Assembly (NCBI GenBank): GCA_030593645.1
Contig: JAUVGT010000140.1
Coordinates: forward strand, 1-11,032
DNA length: 11,032 nucleotides
Origin: Deltaproteobacteria bacterium
GTDB taxonomy: Bacteria; Desulfobacterota; Desulfobacteria; Desulfobacterales; JAUVGT01
Direction: 5' to 3'
The notes below the pieces were generated by a model. The model saw nothing but the letters and a program-made list of their open reading frames with translations. It ran no database searches and was not told the origin of the DNA. Below, piece after piece: positions 1-5,415 of the stretch (positions are counted from its first letter, which is position 1; every line of letters begins with the position of its first letter). The translations under genes were made by a program, and so were the position numbers.

Positions 1-61
1 GGTTTACCGCGACTGTTGTTTTCCCTGTACCGCCTTTTCCGCTTGCAATACTAAGTATCAT
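1..61 (-). CDS. MinD/Mrp-type P-loop ATPase, N-terminal fragment (runs off the window)
   Basis: Only the first 20 codons are present; the gene continues past base 1. The visible residues read MILSIASGKGGTGKTTVAVN, which contains the deviant Walker A motif (SGKGGTGKTT) of the MinD/ParA/Mrp/NifH ATPase group. An AAGGA lies 12 nt before the ATG, a rather long spacing. It is the last visible gene of the minus-strand cluster, 66 bp after the receiver gene. In related deltaproteobacterial clusters such ATPases often carry a ferredoxin-like insert and accompany NifX/ORP proteins; whether this one does cannot be seen. A role in Fe-S or metal-cluster handling or in cell-division-linked functions is inference from the orp comparison. 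Confidence 0.85.
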   Translation of the reverse strand, partial: MILSIASGKGGTGKTTVAVN

Positions 62-127
62 CTTTAAATGGTGTCCTTATAAGTTATCTATTACTTTCAT
101 CATCATTTCACTTTAGAATAGAACAAA

Positions 128-496
128 TCAGCTGATGATCTTTTTCAGTTTCTCCAACAAATTCTTTGCATGTTCATCATCCGGTTTTTGGGGGAGCTGT
201 TCAAGAACTCCAAGCCCTTCGGTCTGCTCATGGAATTTATCATGAGAAAGAGTGCTTACCAGGGCACTGTTGATCACAGGGTTGACAGTAACCAGTTTTT
301 GTACAAAACCCAGACCGGCCATGTCGGATAGCTGATCATCAGCAATCACCAAATCAAAAGGATTGTCGGAGATAATATTCAGGGCAATCTGCCCATTTGC
401 CGCCCAGGATATATCAATATCAGGCTTTTTTTTCAGAAATGATGTCAGGTCTGCAAATGAGTGTTTGTCTGAGCTTACGATTAAAAGTCTAATCAT
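128..496 (-). CDS. Stand-alone receiver-domain response regulator
   Basis: A 122-residue protein consisting of one CheY-like receiver domain with no output domain. D53 in VIADD aligns with the phospho-acceptor, S81/T82 with the conserved Thr/Ser, and K104-P105 with the conserved Lys-Pro. The N-terminal acidic pocket is reduced to SSD (D10), so one of the usual two acidic residues is missing and Mg binding may be weakened. I chose the ATG at 496 because MIRLLIVSSD begins the first beta strand directly; the frame also opens upstream with an ATG at 529 and a TTG at 574, which would add a basic leader. The ribosome-binding site is weak (a GGA 9 nt upstream). It sits between the DUF5320-like gene and the MinD-type ATPase, so it may act by protein contact within this cluster. 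Its partner kinase is unknown; the kinase at 6883-8985 is one candidate. Confidence 0.75.
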   Translation of the reverse strand: MIRLLIVSSDKHSFADLTSFLKKKPDIDISWAANGQIALNIISDNPFDLVIADDQLSDMAGLGFVQKLVTVNPVINSALVSTLSHDKFHEQTEGLGVLEQLPQKPDDEHAKNLLEKLKKIIS

Positions 497-570
497 CTGT
501 TTTTTCCGTATCCGTCGATTGCTTCGCATTTTCTTCCAATTTGACCCCATGTTTATGAATAGATTGTGAA

Positions 571-747
571 TCAATTCCCCGGGTCGCGGCTTTTATTCCC
601 GTCCTGTCCGGTTCCCGCGCCTTGACCTTGTCTTTTACCCTGTCGTGTTTTTTTCCCCGTTCCTTTGCCGTCCTGCCCTGTTTTACATCTCCCCTGTCCT
701 TTTCCCTTGCCCTGACCTTTCGGCCCTGTTCCATCTCTTTGCGGCAT
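571..747 (-). CDS. DUF5320-like small Gly/Lys-rich protein
   Basis: A 58-residue protein beginning MPQRDGTGPKGQGKGKGQGR. The start matches the MPxxDGTGPxGxGPxTGRxxGxC signature of the short DUF5320-type proteins commonly found beside NifX-family and MinD-type genes in anaerobes. Only one cysteine is left (C21), and the rest is a low-complexity series of G, K, Q, T and R built from AGG/ACAGGG-like DNA repeats. The ATG at 747 has an excellent ribosome-binding site (AAGGGGGT, 8 nt spacing); an in-frame GTG at 756 is less likely. The gene overlaps the 3' end of the NifX-like reading frame by 65 bp. The strand is nearly free of T here, so all three minus-strand frames are open, and the frame choice rests on the motif and the ribosome-binding site. 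Function is unknown for the family; metal-cluster handling is a guess from context. Confidence 0.65.
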   Translation of the reverse strand: MPQRDGTGPKGQGKGKGQGRCKTGQDGKGTGKKTRQGKRQGQGAGTGQDGNKSRDPGN

Positions 748-1153
748 TTGATCCACCCCCTTTTTTTGATTGCCTCGGAATTATTTTTTTACCCTTACAG
801 TTTTTCATATGATTTCGATTTCTGCATCCCGGCATGAGAAATGCCGGAACAATCGATTTATTCTTTACAAGATTCTCAAGTAATTCATCCGTGTTCCCGG
901 TGATAAACGCCAGCAGTTTGATACCAATGGCCTCGATAATATCCGCGGGATGCTGAGAAATGGCGCCGCATATTAGAACTTCAACGCCTAGCGCGTTGAG
1001 TCTGTCTGCAAAATGAGACGGCAGGCAGGGATTAAACGGTTCGTAATGCCTGTTTGATATTTTTTTATCTTCGATCTCCGCCACAAGAAGCGTGCGCGAA
1101 GAATCGAATACCGGAGAAATCCGATTTTCCCAGACAGTCAACGCGGTGATCAT
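683..1153 (-). CDS. NifX/NifB-family (orange-protein-like) metallocluster protein
   Basis: A 156-residue protein of the dinitrogenase iron-molybdenum cofactor (NifX/NifY/NafY) fold, the family that also holds the Mo-Cu orange protein ORP of Desulfovibrio. The domain covers residues 1-110: the first strand ITALTVWENRISPVFDSS, the central VLICGAIS strand (59-66), and PAFLMPGC closing near residue 110. Residues 111-156 form a basic tail rich in R, K, N and G. ATG at 1153 is supported by AAAGGAGG at 10 nt spacing and lies about 20 nt after the predicted sigma-54 transcription start. The downstream genes (DUF5320-like, receiver, MinD-type ATPase) are collinear. The last ~22 codons overlap the next gene, so the natural C-terminus is uncertain. 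The nif role is unlikely because no nitrogenase gene is near; ORP-like is the better comparison, but the bound metal cannot be read from sequence. Confidence 0.85.
   Translation of the reverse strand: MITALTVWENRISPVFDSSRTLLVAEIEDKKISNRHYEPFNPCLPSHFADRLNALGVEVLICGAISQHPADIIEAIGIKLLAFITGNTDELLENLVKNKSIVPAFLMPGCRNRNHMKNCKGKKIIPRQSKKGGGSNAAKRWNRAERSGQGKRTGEM
761..767 (-). other. Slippery-type heptamer A AAA AAA in the NifX-like frame
   Basis: On the minus strand the NifX-like frame reads TCA AAA AAA GGG, which puts an X XXY YYZ heptamer in the zero frame. It is followed by G5 and the ribosome-binding site of the next gene. A -1 slip would leave the zero-frame stop at 683 and continue without a stop to the TAG at 489-491, which overlaps the receiver ATG (ATGATTAG). 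The tract is seen directly; use as a programmed shift site is speculation. Homopolymer slippage or a sequencing indel is a plain alternative. Confidence 0.3.
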
Positions 1154-1184
1154 GTTCGCCCTGCCTCCTTTGACTTTAGGAATA

Positions 1185-1200
1185 TGCACTCCTTGTGCCA
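1185..1200 (-). promoter_or_regulatory. Sigma-54 (-24/-12) promoter of the ORP-like operon
   Basis: The minus strand reads TGGCAC-AAGGA-GTGCA against the consensus TGGCAC-N5-TTGCA. All residues match except one T to G just before the invariant GC, and the GG and GC dinucleotides have the correct spacing. The start of transcription is expected near 1174, which leaves a leader of about 20 nt containing the AAAGGAGG ribosome-binding site and then ATG at 1153. The gene immediately upstream encodes a sigma-54 activator, so the promoter is probably its direct target. Confidence 0.88.
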
Positions 1201-1238
1201 AAATCTATTATCCATGATGTTAATCAGTAACGGTTTGA

Positions 1239-1251
1239 AATCAGGATGTTT
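1239..1251. promoter_or_regulatory. Weak IHF-like site between UAS and promoter
   Basis: AATCAGGATGTTT matches the IHF consensus WATCAANNNNTTR at 11 of 13 positions. It lies roughly midway between the palindrome at 1306-1325 and the -24/-12 promoter, where a bend would help looping. The match is imperfect and such sites occur by chance in A/T-rich DNA. Confidence 0.2.
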
Positions 1252-1305
1252 ATCGTTGGTCTTTAAAACAAAATTTATCAGGCAGGGAAGTAAGGGTAGC
1301 AATTT

Positions 1306-1325
1306 TGAGACCGTATGCGGTCTCA
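1306..1325. promoter_or_regulatory. Perfect palindrome, probable enhancer (UAS) for the sigma-54 activator
   Basis: TGAGACCGTATGCGGTCTCA consists of two 8-bp arms around a 4-bp centre. Its centre is about 140 bp upstream of the predicted sigma-54 start site and 22 bp beyond the stop codon of the activator gene. It is not followed by a T-run on either strand, which argues against an intrinsic terminator. Dimeric Fis-type HTH proteins bind such inverted repeats, usually 80-200 bp upstream of the promoter, so an upstream activating sequence is the best reading. Confidence 0.6.
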
Positions 1326-1347
1326 TTAATGCATAGAAGCGACCCTG

Positions 1348-2742
1348 TTAAGACGTGTTGTGTTTTGAACGGCCATCAACATTCGGCAGATCAATCTTCA
1401 GTTTTTTTATTTTTCTAAAAAGAGTACTTTTGTGCATACCCAGTGCCCGCGCCGCGGCCAGTCGATTGTAATTGTTTTCTTTCAGTGTATCCACAATGGT
1501 TTGTGCTTCAGTTACTTTTAACTTTTTTTCCAGTTTACCCGTCGATATCATTTCCGGATTCTTCATTGTGTCGGAATTAAATCCGGCAGGCAGATGGCTG
1601 CGCATAATCAGCCCATTGGGGCAGAGGATAAAAGCATGTTCAATAATATTCTCCAGTTCACGTATGTTCCCGGGAAAGTCATGATTGATAAGACTCTTAA
1701 GGGCTTCCCGGTCCAAGTCGGTAACCGCTCTTTGTTTAAGTTTGTTCAATTTGTTGATAAACCGATTTATGAGCAGGGGAATATCTTCTTTTCTTTCCCG
1801 AAGGGGAGGAAGATTCAGATTAACCACATTAATTCGATAAAAGAGGTCCTGCCGAAAATCATCCCTTTCAACCAGGTGCTGAAGATTTTTATTGGTTGCG
1901 GCAATAATTCGAACATTCGCTTTTTGTGTTTTTACCGCACCCAGGGGTTGAAACTCACCGTCTTCAAGGACCCGTAACAGCCTGACTTGAAACGCGGGAC
2001 TAACGTCACCGATCTCATCCAGAAGGATGGTTCCTCCTTCGGCAACCTCAAATCTCCCGGGTTTATCTTTCGTCGCGTTGGTAAACGCCCCGGCATTATA
2101 ACCAAAAAGTTCGGATTCAAGTAGAGAATCCGGCAGAGCCCCGCAGTTGATCGCCATAAACGGTTTATCTTTACGCGGGCTTAAATTATGGATGGCTCTG
2201 GCCAGAAGTTCTTTACCGGTACCGGTTTCGCCCTGTATCAATACTGTGCTTTCACTTTCCGCCACATGGGGTAAAAAGTGAAAAATTTTCTGCATGGTCG
2301 GGCTGCGGCTGACCATATCGCCCATTTGAAAGCGGGCCGTCAATTCCTTGCGTAATTCTTCCACAAGACTGAGATCCCGGAAGGTTTCAACACCTCCCAA
2401 TACATCTCCGTTTTCATTTTTCAGCAAAGATGTGGAAACTGTGATCGGTATACGTTTTTTATGACTGTTGATAATATAGGTGGAGCTGCTTACAAACGAT
2501 TTTTTTTCTTTCATGGTGCGGCGCAGCGCGCAATCACCTTCACACATATTTGATCGGAAAACTTCCCAGCACGGTCTGTCAATGGCTTCCGATCGTAAAA
2601 TACCCGTGATTTCTTCAGCTGCCTTGTTAAAGGATGTAATGTGCCAATTGTGATCTACAGTAAAAACACCGTCTGAAATGCTTTCCAGAATGATCTCAGT
2701 GGTATTCCCCGGTAAATCATTTGATATATTCTTTTTTGCCAT
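1348..2742 (-). CDS. PAS-domain sigma-54-dependent activator (DVU2106-like regulator of the ORP-like operon)
   Basis: A 464-residue enhancer-binding protein without a receiver domain. An N-terminal PAS domain (about 13-125) contains a cysteine cluster C58, C67, C71. The central AAA+ domain (about 143-375) has Walker A GETGTGK (171-177), the sigma-54 contact loop as GAFTNA (218-223; usual form GAFTGA), Walker B with D242-E243, and arginines R297 and R303 in FRQDLFYR. A Fis-type HTH (about 411-448) ends in HKSTLFRKIKKLKI. ATG at 2742 has an AGGA at 7 nt spacing. The next gene downstream is headed by a sigma-54 promoter and a palindrome, so this is very likely its activator, by analogy with DVU2106, which controls the orp operons in D. 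vulgaris. With no receiver, activity is probably set by a PAS-bound ligand, cofactor or thiol/metal state (inference). Confidence 0.92.
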   Translation of the reverse strand: MAKKNISNDLPGNTTEIILESISDGVFTVDHNWHITSFNKAAEEITGILRSEAIDRPCWEVFRSNMCEGDCALRRTMKEKKSFVSSSTYIINSHKKRIPITVSTSLLKNENGDVLGGVETFRDLSLVEELRKELTARFQMGDMVSRSPTMQKIFHFLPHVAESESTVLIQGETGTGKELLARAIHNLSPRKDKPFMAINCGALPDSLLESELFGYNAGAFTNATKDKPGRFEVAEGGTILLDEIGDVSPAFQVRLLRVLEDGEFQPLGAVKTQKANVRIIAATNKNLQHLVERDDFRQDLFYRINVVNLNLPPLRERKEDIPLLINRFINKLNKLKQRAVTDLDREALKSLINHDFPGNIRELENIIEHAFILCPNGLIMRSHLPAGFNSDTMKNPEMISTGKLEKKLKVTEAQTIVDTLKENNYNRLAAARALGMHKSTLFRKIKKLKIDLPNVDGRSKHNTS

Positions 2743-2785
2743 CTGCTATTCCTGCAGTTAGTCCGCTGGAGGCGAATCAATCCAC

Positions 2786-2983
2786 GAGACCTTTGCAAAA
2801 CAACACTTTTTGTCCGATTTCTGCGTTGTGCTGCATTTCGCAATCATTCAACTCCCCTGTTAAATAAAAAAACAGTTTTAACAGGGCGGGTCCGATAAGT
2901 ACGCTTCATGATTACGAAATTTGCACGCCTTGAATTTGAACTTTTTACAAAACCGTCTCGTTCGGACTTTTTACGAAACCATC
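2786..2983 (+). repeat. MITE-like palindromic repeat, copy A (degenerate, with internal insertion)
   Basis: This is the same repeat as at 10387-10537, in the same orientation. Strong identity covers 2818-2852 and 2895-2983, including the segment TTCTGCGTTGTGCTGCATTT and the right end GGACTTTTTACGAAACCATC. The left end is decayed, and the short central part of the other copies is replaced by about 40 bp carrying its own hairpin (2855-2886). It lies between the 3' end of the disulfide-reductase gene and the 5' end of the sigma-54 activator gene. No clear flanking duplication is visible, which fits an older copy. Confidence 0.8.
2855..2886. repeat. Nested hairpin inside MITE copy A
   Basis: CCCTGTTAAA and TTTAACAGGG are perfect 10-bp arms around a 12-nt A-rich loop. 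The sequence is absent from copies B and C, where the centre is a short GTAC-containing palindrome. On either strand the stem is not followed by a long T-run, so a terminator is not clear. Confidence 0.7.
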
Positions 2984-3002
2984 ATTCCTGTTTATACTCT
3001 AA

Positions 3003-4349
3003 TCATTTTTTAAGTTTTTTCAACAGCAGATTTGCGGAGGTCAGCAGCGGATCCCACACCGGCCCAAAGGGGGGCGCATAGGCCAGATCCGTCTCGCTGA
3101 ACTGTTCGACCGTCATACGTCCATGCAGTGCCACTGCCGCGGCATTAATCCGGTGCGCGACACCTTCATTCCCAACCATCTGAACACCTAAAAGACGATT
3201 CGTTTTTTGATCACCAATGATGTAAATGTGTATGGTTTTCGAGCCCGGATGCGCATGAGCCCGGGAACGGGTTTTGACTGCAACACCGACCGGATCAAAC
3301 CCGAACTCAATGGCTTCCTTTTCTGTGATACCGGTGCGTGCCACTTCAAGATCAAATACTTTGAATACCGCGGTACCTGCTATACCCGGTAATAGAGCAT
3401 TCTTACCGCAAATATTGTCCGCTGCCGCCCAGCCGGCCCGATTCGCGCGTAAAGCCAATGGAACCCATACCTTCTGGCCTGTTACCACATGAAAAGCATC
3501 CGCGCAGTCTCCGCCTGCGTAAATGTTCTCATCCGACGTCATCAGTTTTTGATTCACCGCAATCGAATCATTTACGCTGATACCGAGTCCTGCCTGCTGC
3601 GCGATGTCACTGTTCGGTGTGATCCCTATGGCAGCCAGAATCATGTCTGCCTCAAGAGTCAAGTCTTCGCATTTTAAAGAAAAACGTCCGTCAGTTAAAC
3701 TGAGTTTTTGAATCGAATGTCCCGGGAACAGATTAACCTGATGGCTTTCCAATTCACTGCGAATCACGTCGGATAAATCTTCAGCCATCCAGGGAAGAAA
3801 AATGGGGCCCGGCTTGACCATCACGACTTCAATTGAACGGTTACGCAATGCGTCACACATTTCAAGACCAATATAACCCATACCAATAATAATGGCCTTT
3901 TTTACATTTTTTTCTTTGATATATGTTTTTATTCTTCTTCCGTCGTCCAGGCTTTTCAGGGCAAACACTCCGGGATGATCAAAACCCGGAAGGTCAGGAA
4001 TAATCGGCGTCCCTCCGGTCGCAATAAATAGTTTGTCATAAGAGACTTCAAAATCATTCCCTTTATCGGTCAATCCGGAGACTTTTTTTGTGTCCGGAGA
4101 AATTAATGTTACCTCATGACCCGTTAATAGATTGATTCCCTGTTTTTCCCTGAAAACCGAGGCTTTACGTACAACAAGCTCTTCGATGTCCCGTTCAGGT
4201 TCCGCTATATTGTATGGCATACCGCACGCGCTGTATGAAACGTCCCTTGTTTTTTCCAGAACAGTGATTTCAAGATCGGGCATGGTTCTTTTTGCCCTGC
4301 TGGCAGCGCTCATGCCGGCCGCGTCTCCCCCGATAATTAGAAATTTCAT
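3003..4349 (-). CDS. FAD/NAD(P)H-dependent CoA-disulfide reductase / NADH oxidase family flavoprotein
   Basis: A 448-residue pyridine nucleotide-disulfide oxidoreductase of the single-cysteine class. The order of motifs is: FAD-binding GGDAAGMSAA (7-16), redox cysteine C42 in SYSACGMPY, ATGGTP (110-115), NAD(P)-binding IGMGYIGLE (155-163), second FAD motif YAGGDCAD (277-284), and a C-terminal dimerisation domain with DLAYAPPFGPVWDP (421-434). The SYSACGMPY context resembles CoA-disulfide reductases and persulfide reductases more than H2O-forming NADH oxidases, but substrate cannot be settled from motifs. There is no C-terminal rhodanese domain; length is normal for the short form. ATG at 4349 has AAGGA at 8 nt. 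It follows the thioredoxin gene in the same direction, suggesting a shared role in thiol/disulfide or sulfane-sulfur metabolism in the cytoplasm. Confidence 0.92.
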   Translation of the reverse strand: MKFLIIGGDAAGMSAASRAKRTMPDLEITVLEKTRDVSYSACGMPYNIAEPERDIEELVVRKASVFREKQGINLLTGHEVTLISPDTKKVSGLTDKGNDFEVSYDKLFIATGGTPIIPDLPGFDHPGVFALKSLDDGRRIKTYIKEKNVKKAIIIGMGYIGLEMCDALRNRSIEVVMVKPGPIFLPWMAEDLSDVIRSELESHQVNLFPGHSIQKLSLTDGRFSLKCEDLTLEADMILAAIGITPNSDIAQQAGLGISVNDSIAVNQKLMTSDENIYAGGDCADAFHVVTGQKVWVPLALRANRAGWAAADNICGKNALLPGIAGTAVFKVFDLEVARTGITEKEAIEFGFDPVGVAVKTRSRAHAHPGSKTIHIYIIGDQKTNRLLGVQMVGNEGVAHRINAAAVALHGRMTVEQFSETDLAYAPPFGPVWDPLLTSANLLLKKLKK

Positions 4350-4495
4350 TGATGCTGTCCTTTTCTATTTGGCGGTTTTATTACTATCGAACCTTTGCAA
4401 TCGATCATTTAAAACACTAACCCTTTTTTCTATTGATTTCAATTCTGAAAGTATAAACAGAGGTTATAAATTGGATGCATCGAATCATACGTGGA

Positions 4496-4549
4496 CCGGT
4501 GAACAGGCCGATCTTTGAATACATTGATAAGCGATCGACCTGTCACCGG
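4496..4549. repeat. Long imperfect hairpin between thioredoxin and disulfide reductase genes
   Basis: CCGGTGAACAGG (4496-4507) pairs with CCTGTCACCGG (4539-4549) with one bulged A. The stem extends, after a mismatch, through CGATC (4509-4513) with GATCG (4533-4537), closing a loop of about 19 nt. In the minus-strand transcript it lies between the two cistrons, where it could affect processing or 3' stability of the thioredoxin message. Role is inferred only. Confidence 0.6.
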
Positions 4550-4597
4550 AAAGGGAATTGAATTAATGGAGGTAATGCCAAGCCTTCCCTTTTTTTT
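4550..4597 (+). terminator. Possible plus-strand terminator-like hairpin with T8 tail
   Basis: AAAGGGAA (4550-4557) pairs with TTCCCTTT (4585-4592) across a 27-nt loop, and the T-run covers 4590-4597. This is terminator-like only on the plus strand, where no gene precedes it, so it would need an unannotated plus-strand or antisense transcript ending here. The long loop makes it weak. Confidence 0.25.
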
Positions 4598-4671
4598 ATG
4601 AGCATTCCAACAATTAAACCTGAACGTTTGGTTCAGATCGTATGTATCTTTGCCCATATTCTGCTCTTTGA

Positions 4672-4992
4672 TCAAGATACGATTTTTTCCAGAGCTTCGG
4701 TGAGTGCTGCTTCGGGTTGAAGACCGACCAGGCGCTGTATCTCTTTGCCATTTTTAAAACAAACAAGTGTCGGAACACTCCGGATTCCCAGCTCTTTGAC
4801 CAGTTTCGGATGGTCATCAACATTCATGGCGGTTATTTTTGCCCGGCCATTAAATCGTTCTGTCAGTATATCGATAATCGGTTCCTGCGCGATGCAGGGA
4901 GCACACCATGGCGCGTTGAAATCGACCAGCGTTACACCTTTTTGAATCACCTGTTTTAATTCTTCAGCAGTTTTAATCTCCCGACTTTTCAT
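4672..4992 (-). CDS. Thioredoxin
   Basis: A 106-residue single-domain thioredoxin with no signal peptide, so a cytoplasmic thiol-disulfide oxidoreductase. The active site is WCAPC (C30-A31-P32-C33), a variant of the usual WCGPC; the cis-proline is P74 in SVPT, and D24 fits the buried acid. Length is typical for the family. The ATG at 4992 has only a poorly spaced purine stretch before it. The gene is cotranscribed in direction with the FAD disulfide reductase downstream, but 322 bp separate them. MITE copy B ends 21 bp upstream of the start codon, so the native promoter must lie beyond the element, or the element supplies one. The Ala in the active site shifts redox potential in studied variants; the effect here is not known. 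Confidence 0.93.
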   Translation of the reverse strand: MKSREIKTAEELKQVIQKGVTLVDFNAPWCAPCIAQEPIIDILTERFNGRAKITAMNVDDHPKLVKELGIRSVPTLVCFKNGKEIQRLVGLQPEAALTEALEKIVS

Positions 4993-5013
4993 CTTCTTTA
5001 CTACTCAATCATT

Positions 5014-5164
5014 GATGGTCTCGTAAAAAGTCCGAACTAGACGGTTTCGTAAAGAGTTCAAATTCAAGGCGTGCAATTTTTGTAATGATGAAGCGTACTT
5101 ATCGTACGTTGAATCATTGCAAAATGCAGCACAACGCAGAAGTTGGACTTTTTACGAAACCGTC
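5014..5164 (-). repeat. MITE-like palindromic repeat, copy B (inverted), with 7-bp flanking duplication
   Basis: A 151-bp element, inverted relative to copies A and C. Its ends are GATGGTCTCGTAAAAAGTCC at the left and the complement of GACGGTTTCGTAAAAAGTCC at the right, so the 20-bp terminal inverted repeats match at 18 positions. It is flanked by the direct repeat AATCATT at 5007-5013 and 5165-5171, consistent with a target-site duplication. There is no transposase gene inside. The element's inner sequence is itself largely palindromic and would fold into one long stem. It separates the thioredoxin start codon from the upstream region shared with the plus-strand operon. Confidence 0.9.
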
Positions 5165-5216
5165 AATCATTGAATCAACATTTTTTGTAACTATGAACAT
5201 CACCATTCATGATATT

Positions 5217-5232
5217 AACAATTTTCATGCCA
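5217..5232 (-). promoter_or_regulatory. Sigma-54-like element, one key base off
   Basis: The minus strand reads TGGCAT-GAAAA-TTGTT. It matches the -24 box and spacing, but the invariant -12 GC is GT. It points toward the thioredoxin gene and is separated from it by MITE copy B. It could be a weak or decayed promoter, or chance in A/T-rich DNA. Confidence 0.25.
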
Positions 5233-5236
5233 CAAT

Positions 5237-5275
5237 TGAACATTTTGCTCAGAATATGGTGGTTGTGAACATTTT
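5237..5275. repeat. Direct repeat TGAACATTTT, two copies 29 bp apart
   Basis: TGAACATTTT occurs at 5237-5246 and 5266-5275, and the core TGAACAT occurs once more at 5194-5200. They lie in the A/T-rich divergent region, about 80-160 bp upstream of the sigma-70 promoter at 5358. They may be regulator binding sites; no direct evidence beyond the repetition. Confidence 0.4.
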
Positions 5276-5357
5276 AAGAATAAATCACTGATAATAAAAG
5301 AAATAATTTGGATATCCATTTAATATTTCTATTTTATTGGTAGCGAAGGGATAGGGG

Positions 5358-5386
5358 TTGACAGGAACGGTGGCGCCACTTATACT
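5358..5386 (+). promoter_or_regulatory. Sigma-70 promoter of the activator-kinase-regulator operon
   Basis: TTGACA (5358-5363), a 17-bp spacer and TATACT (5381-5386) form a near-consensus promoter; transcription should start near 5393, giving an ~87-nt leader before ATG 5480. The spacer contains the 10-bp palindrome GTGGCGCCAC (5370-5379 region), a position where a bound repressor would block polymerase. Confidence 0.72.
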
Positions 5387-5408
5387 CAACGTAGCACACC
5401 GGTGGCGC
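5368..5408 (+). promoter_or_regulatory. Repeated CGGTGGCGC boxes 32 bp apart around the promoter
   Basis: CGGTGGCGC occurs at 5368-5376, between the -35 and -10 boxes, and again at 5400-5408, just after the start site. The 32-bp distance is three helical turns, so both face the same side of the DNA. The pattern fits an operator pair; the binding protein is unknown. Confidence 0.45.
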
Positions 5409-5415
5409 TTGTGTA

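Larger units (their letters stand above)
4350..4671. other. 322-bp intergenic region between thioredoxin and disulfide reductase
   Basis: I see no convincing gene here. A minus-strand frame from 4675 (TTG) or 4657 (ATG) to 4439 could encode about 72-78 residues, but it has no good ribosome-binding site, no recognisable motif, and runs through the hairpins at 4496-4597. The region otherwise holds A/T-rich DNA directly upstream of the reductase gene and those two hairpins. No sigma-54 promoter with both GG and GC was found on the minus strand. Confidence 0.5.

Noticed and set aside
489..734. Independent 81-codon minus-strand gene (MEQGRKVR...)
   Set aside because: No ribosome-binding site at its ATG, no motif, and the overlapping frame carries the DUF5320 signature with a strong ribosome-binding site; kept only as a possible -1 frameshift product.
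622..837. Plus-strand ORF of 71 codons opposite the DUF5320-like gene
   Set aside because: It lies antisense to the NifX-like and DUF5320-like genes, is rich in Phe/Ser/Leu from the complement of purine-rich DNA, and lacks a motif or ribosome-binding site.
1306..1325. Intrinsic terminator of the first activator gene
   Set aside because: The stem is good but neither strand has a following T-run, and its position fits an enhancer better.
4560..4590. Sigma-54 promoter for the disulfide reductase (TGGCAT on the minus strand)
   Set aside because: The -12 position has CCATT rather than a GC dinucleotide at the required spacing.
4439..4675. Small gene overlapping the thioredoxin stop (about 72-78 codons)
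   Set aside because: No recognisable domain, weak start signals, and it reads through two strong hairpins; treated as non-coding.
5014..5164. GGTCTCG in the MITE ends as copies of the activator's UAS half-site CGGTCTCA
   Set aside because: Only six bases are shared, the arms are not arranged as in the palindrome, and the match is explained by the terminal repeat of the element.
5085..5291. Plus-strand ORF with peptide ...MQHNAEVGLFTKPS, and a related minus-strand ORF at 10230-10571
   Set aside because: Both are translations of the MITE-like repeat plus flanking DNA; the similarity comes from the repeat, not from a conserved gene.
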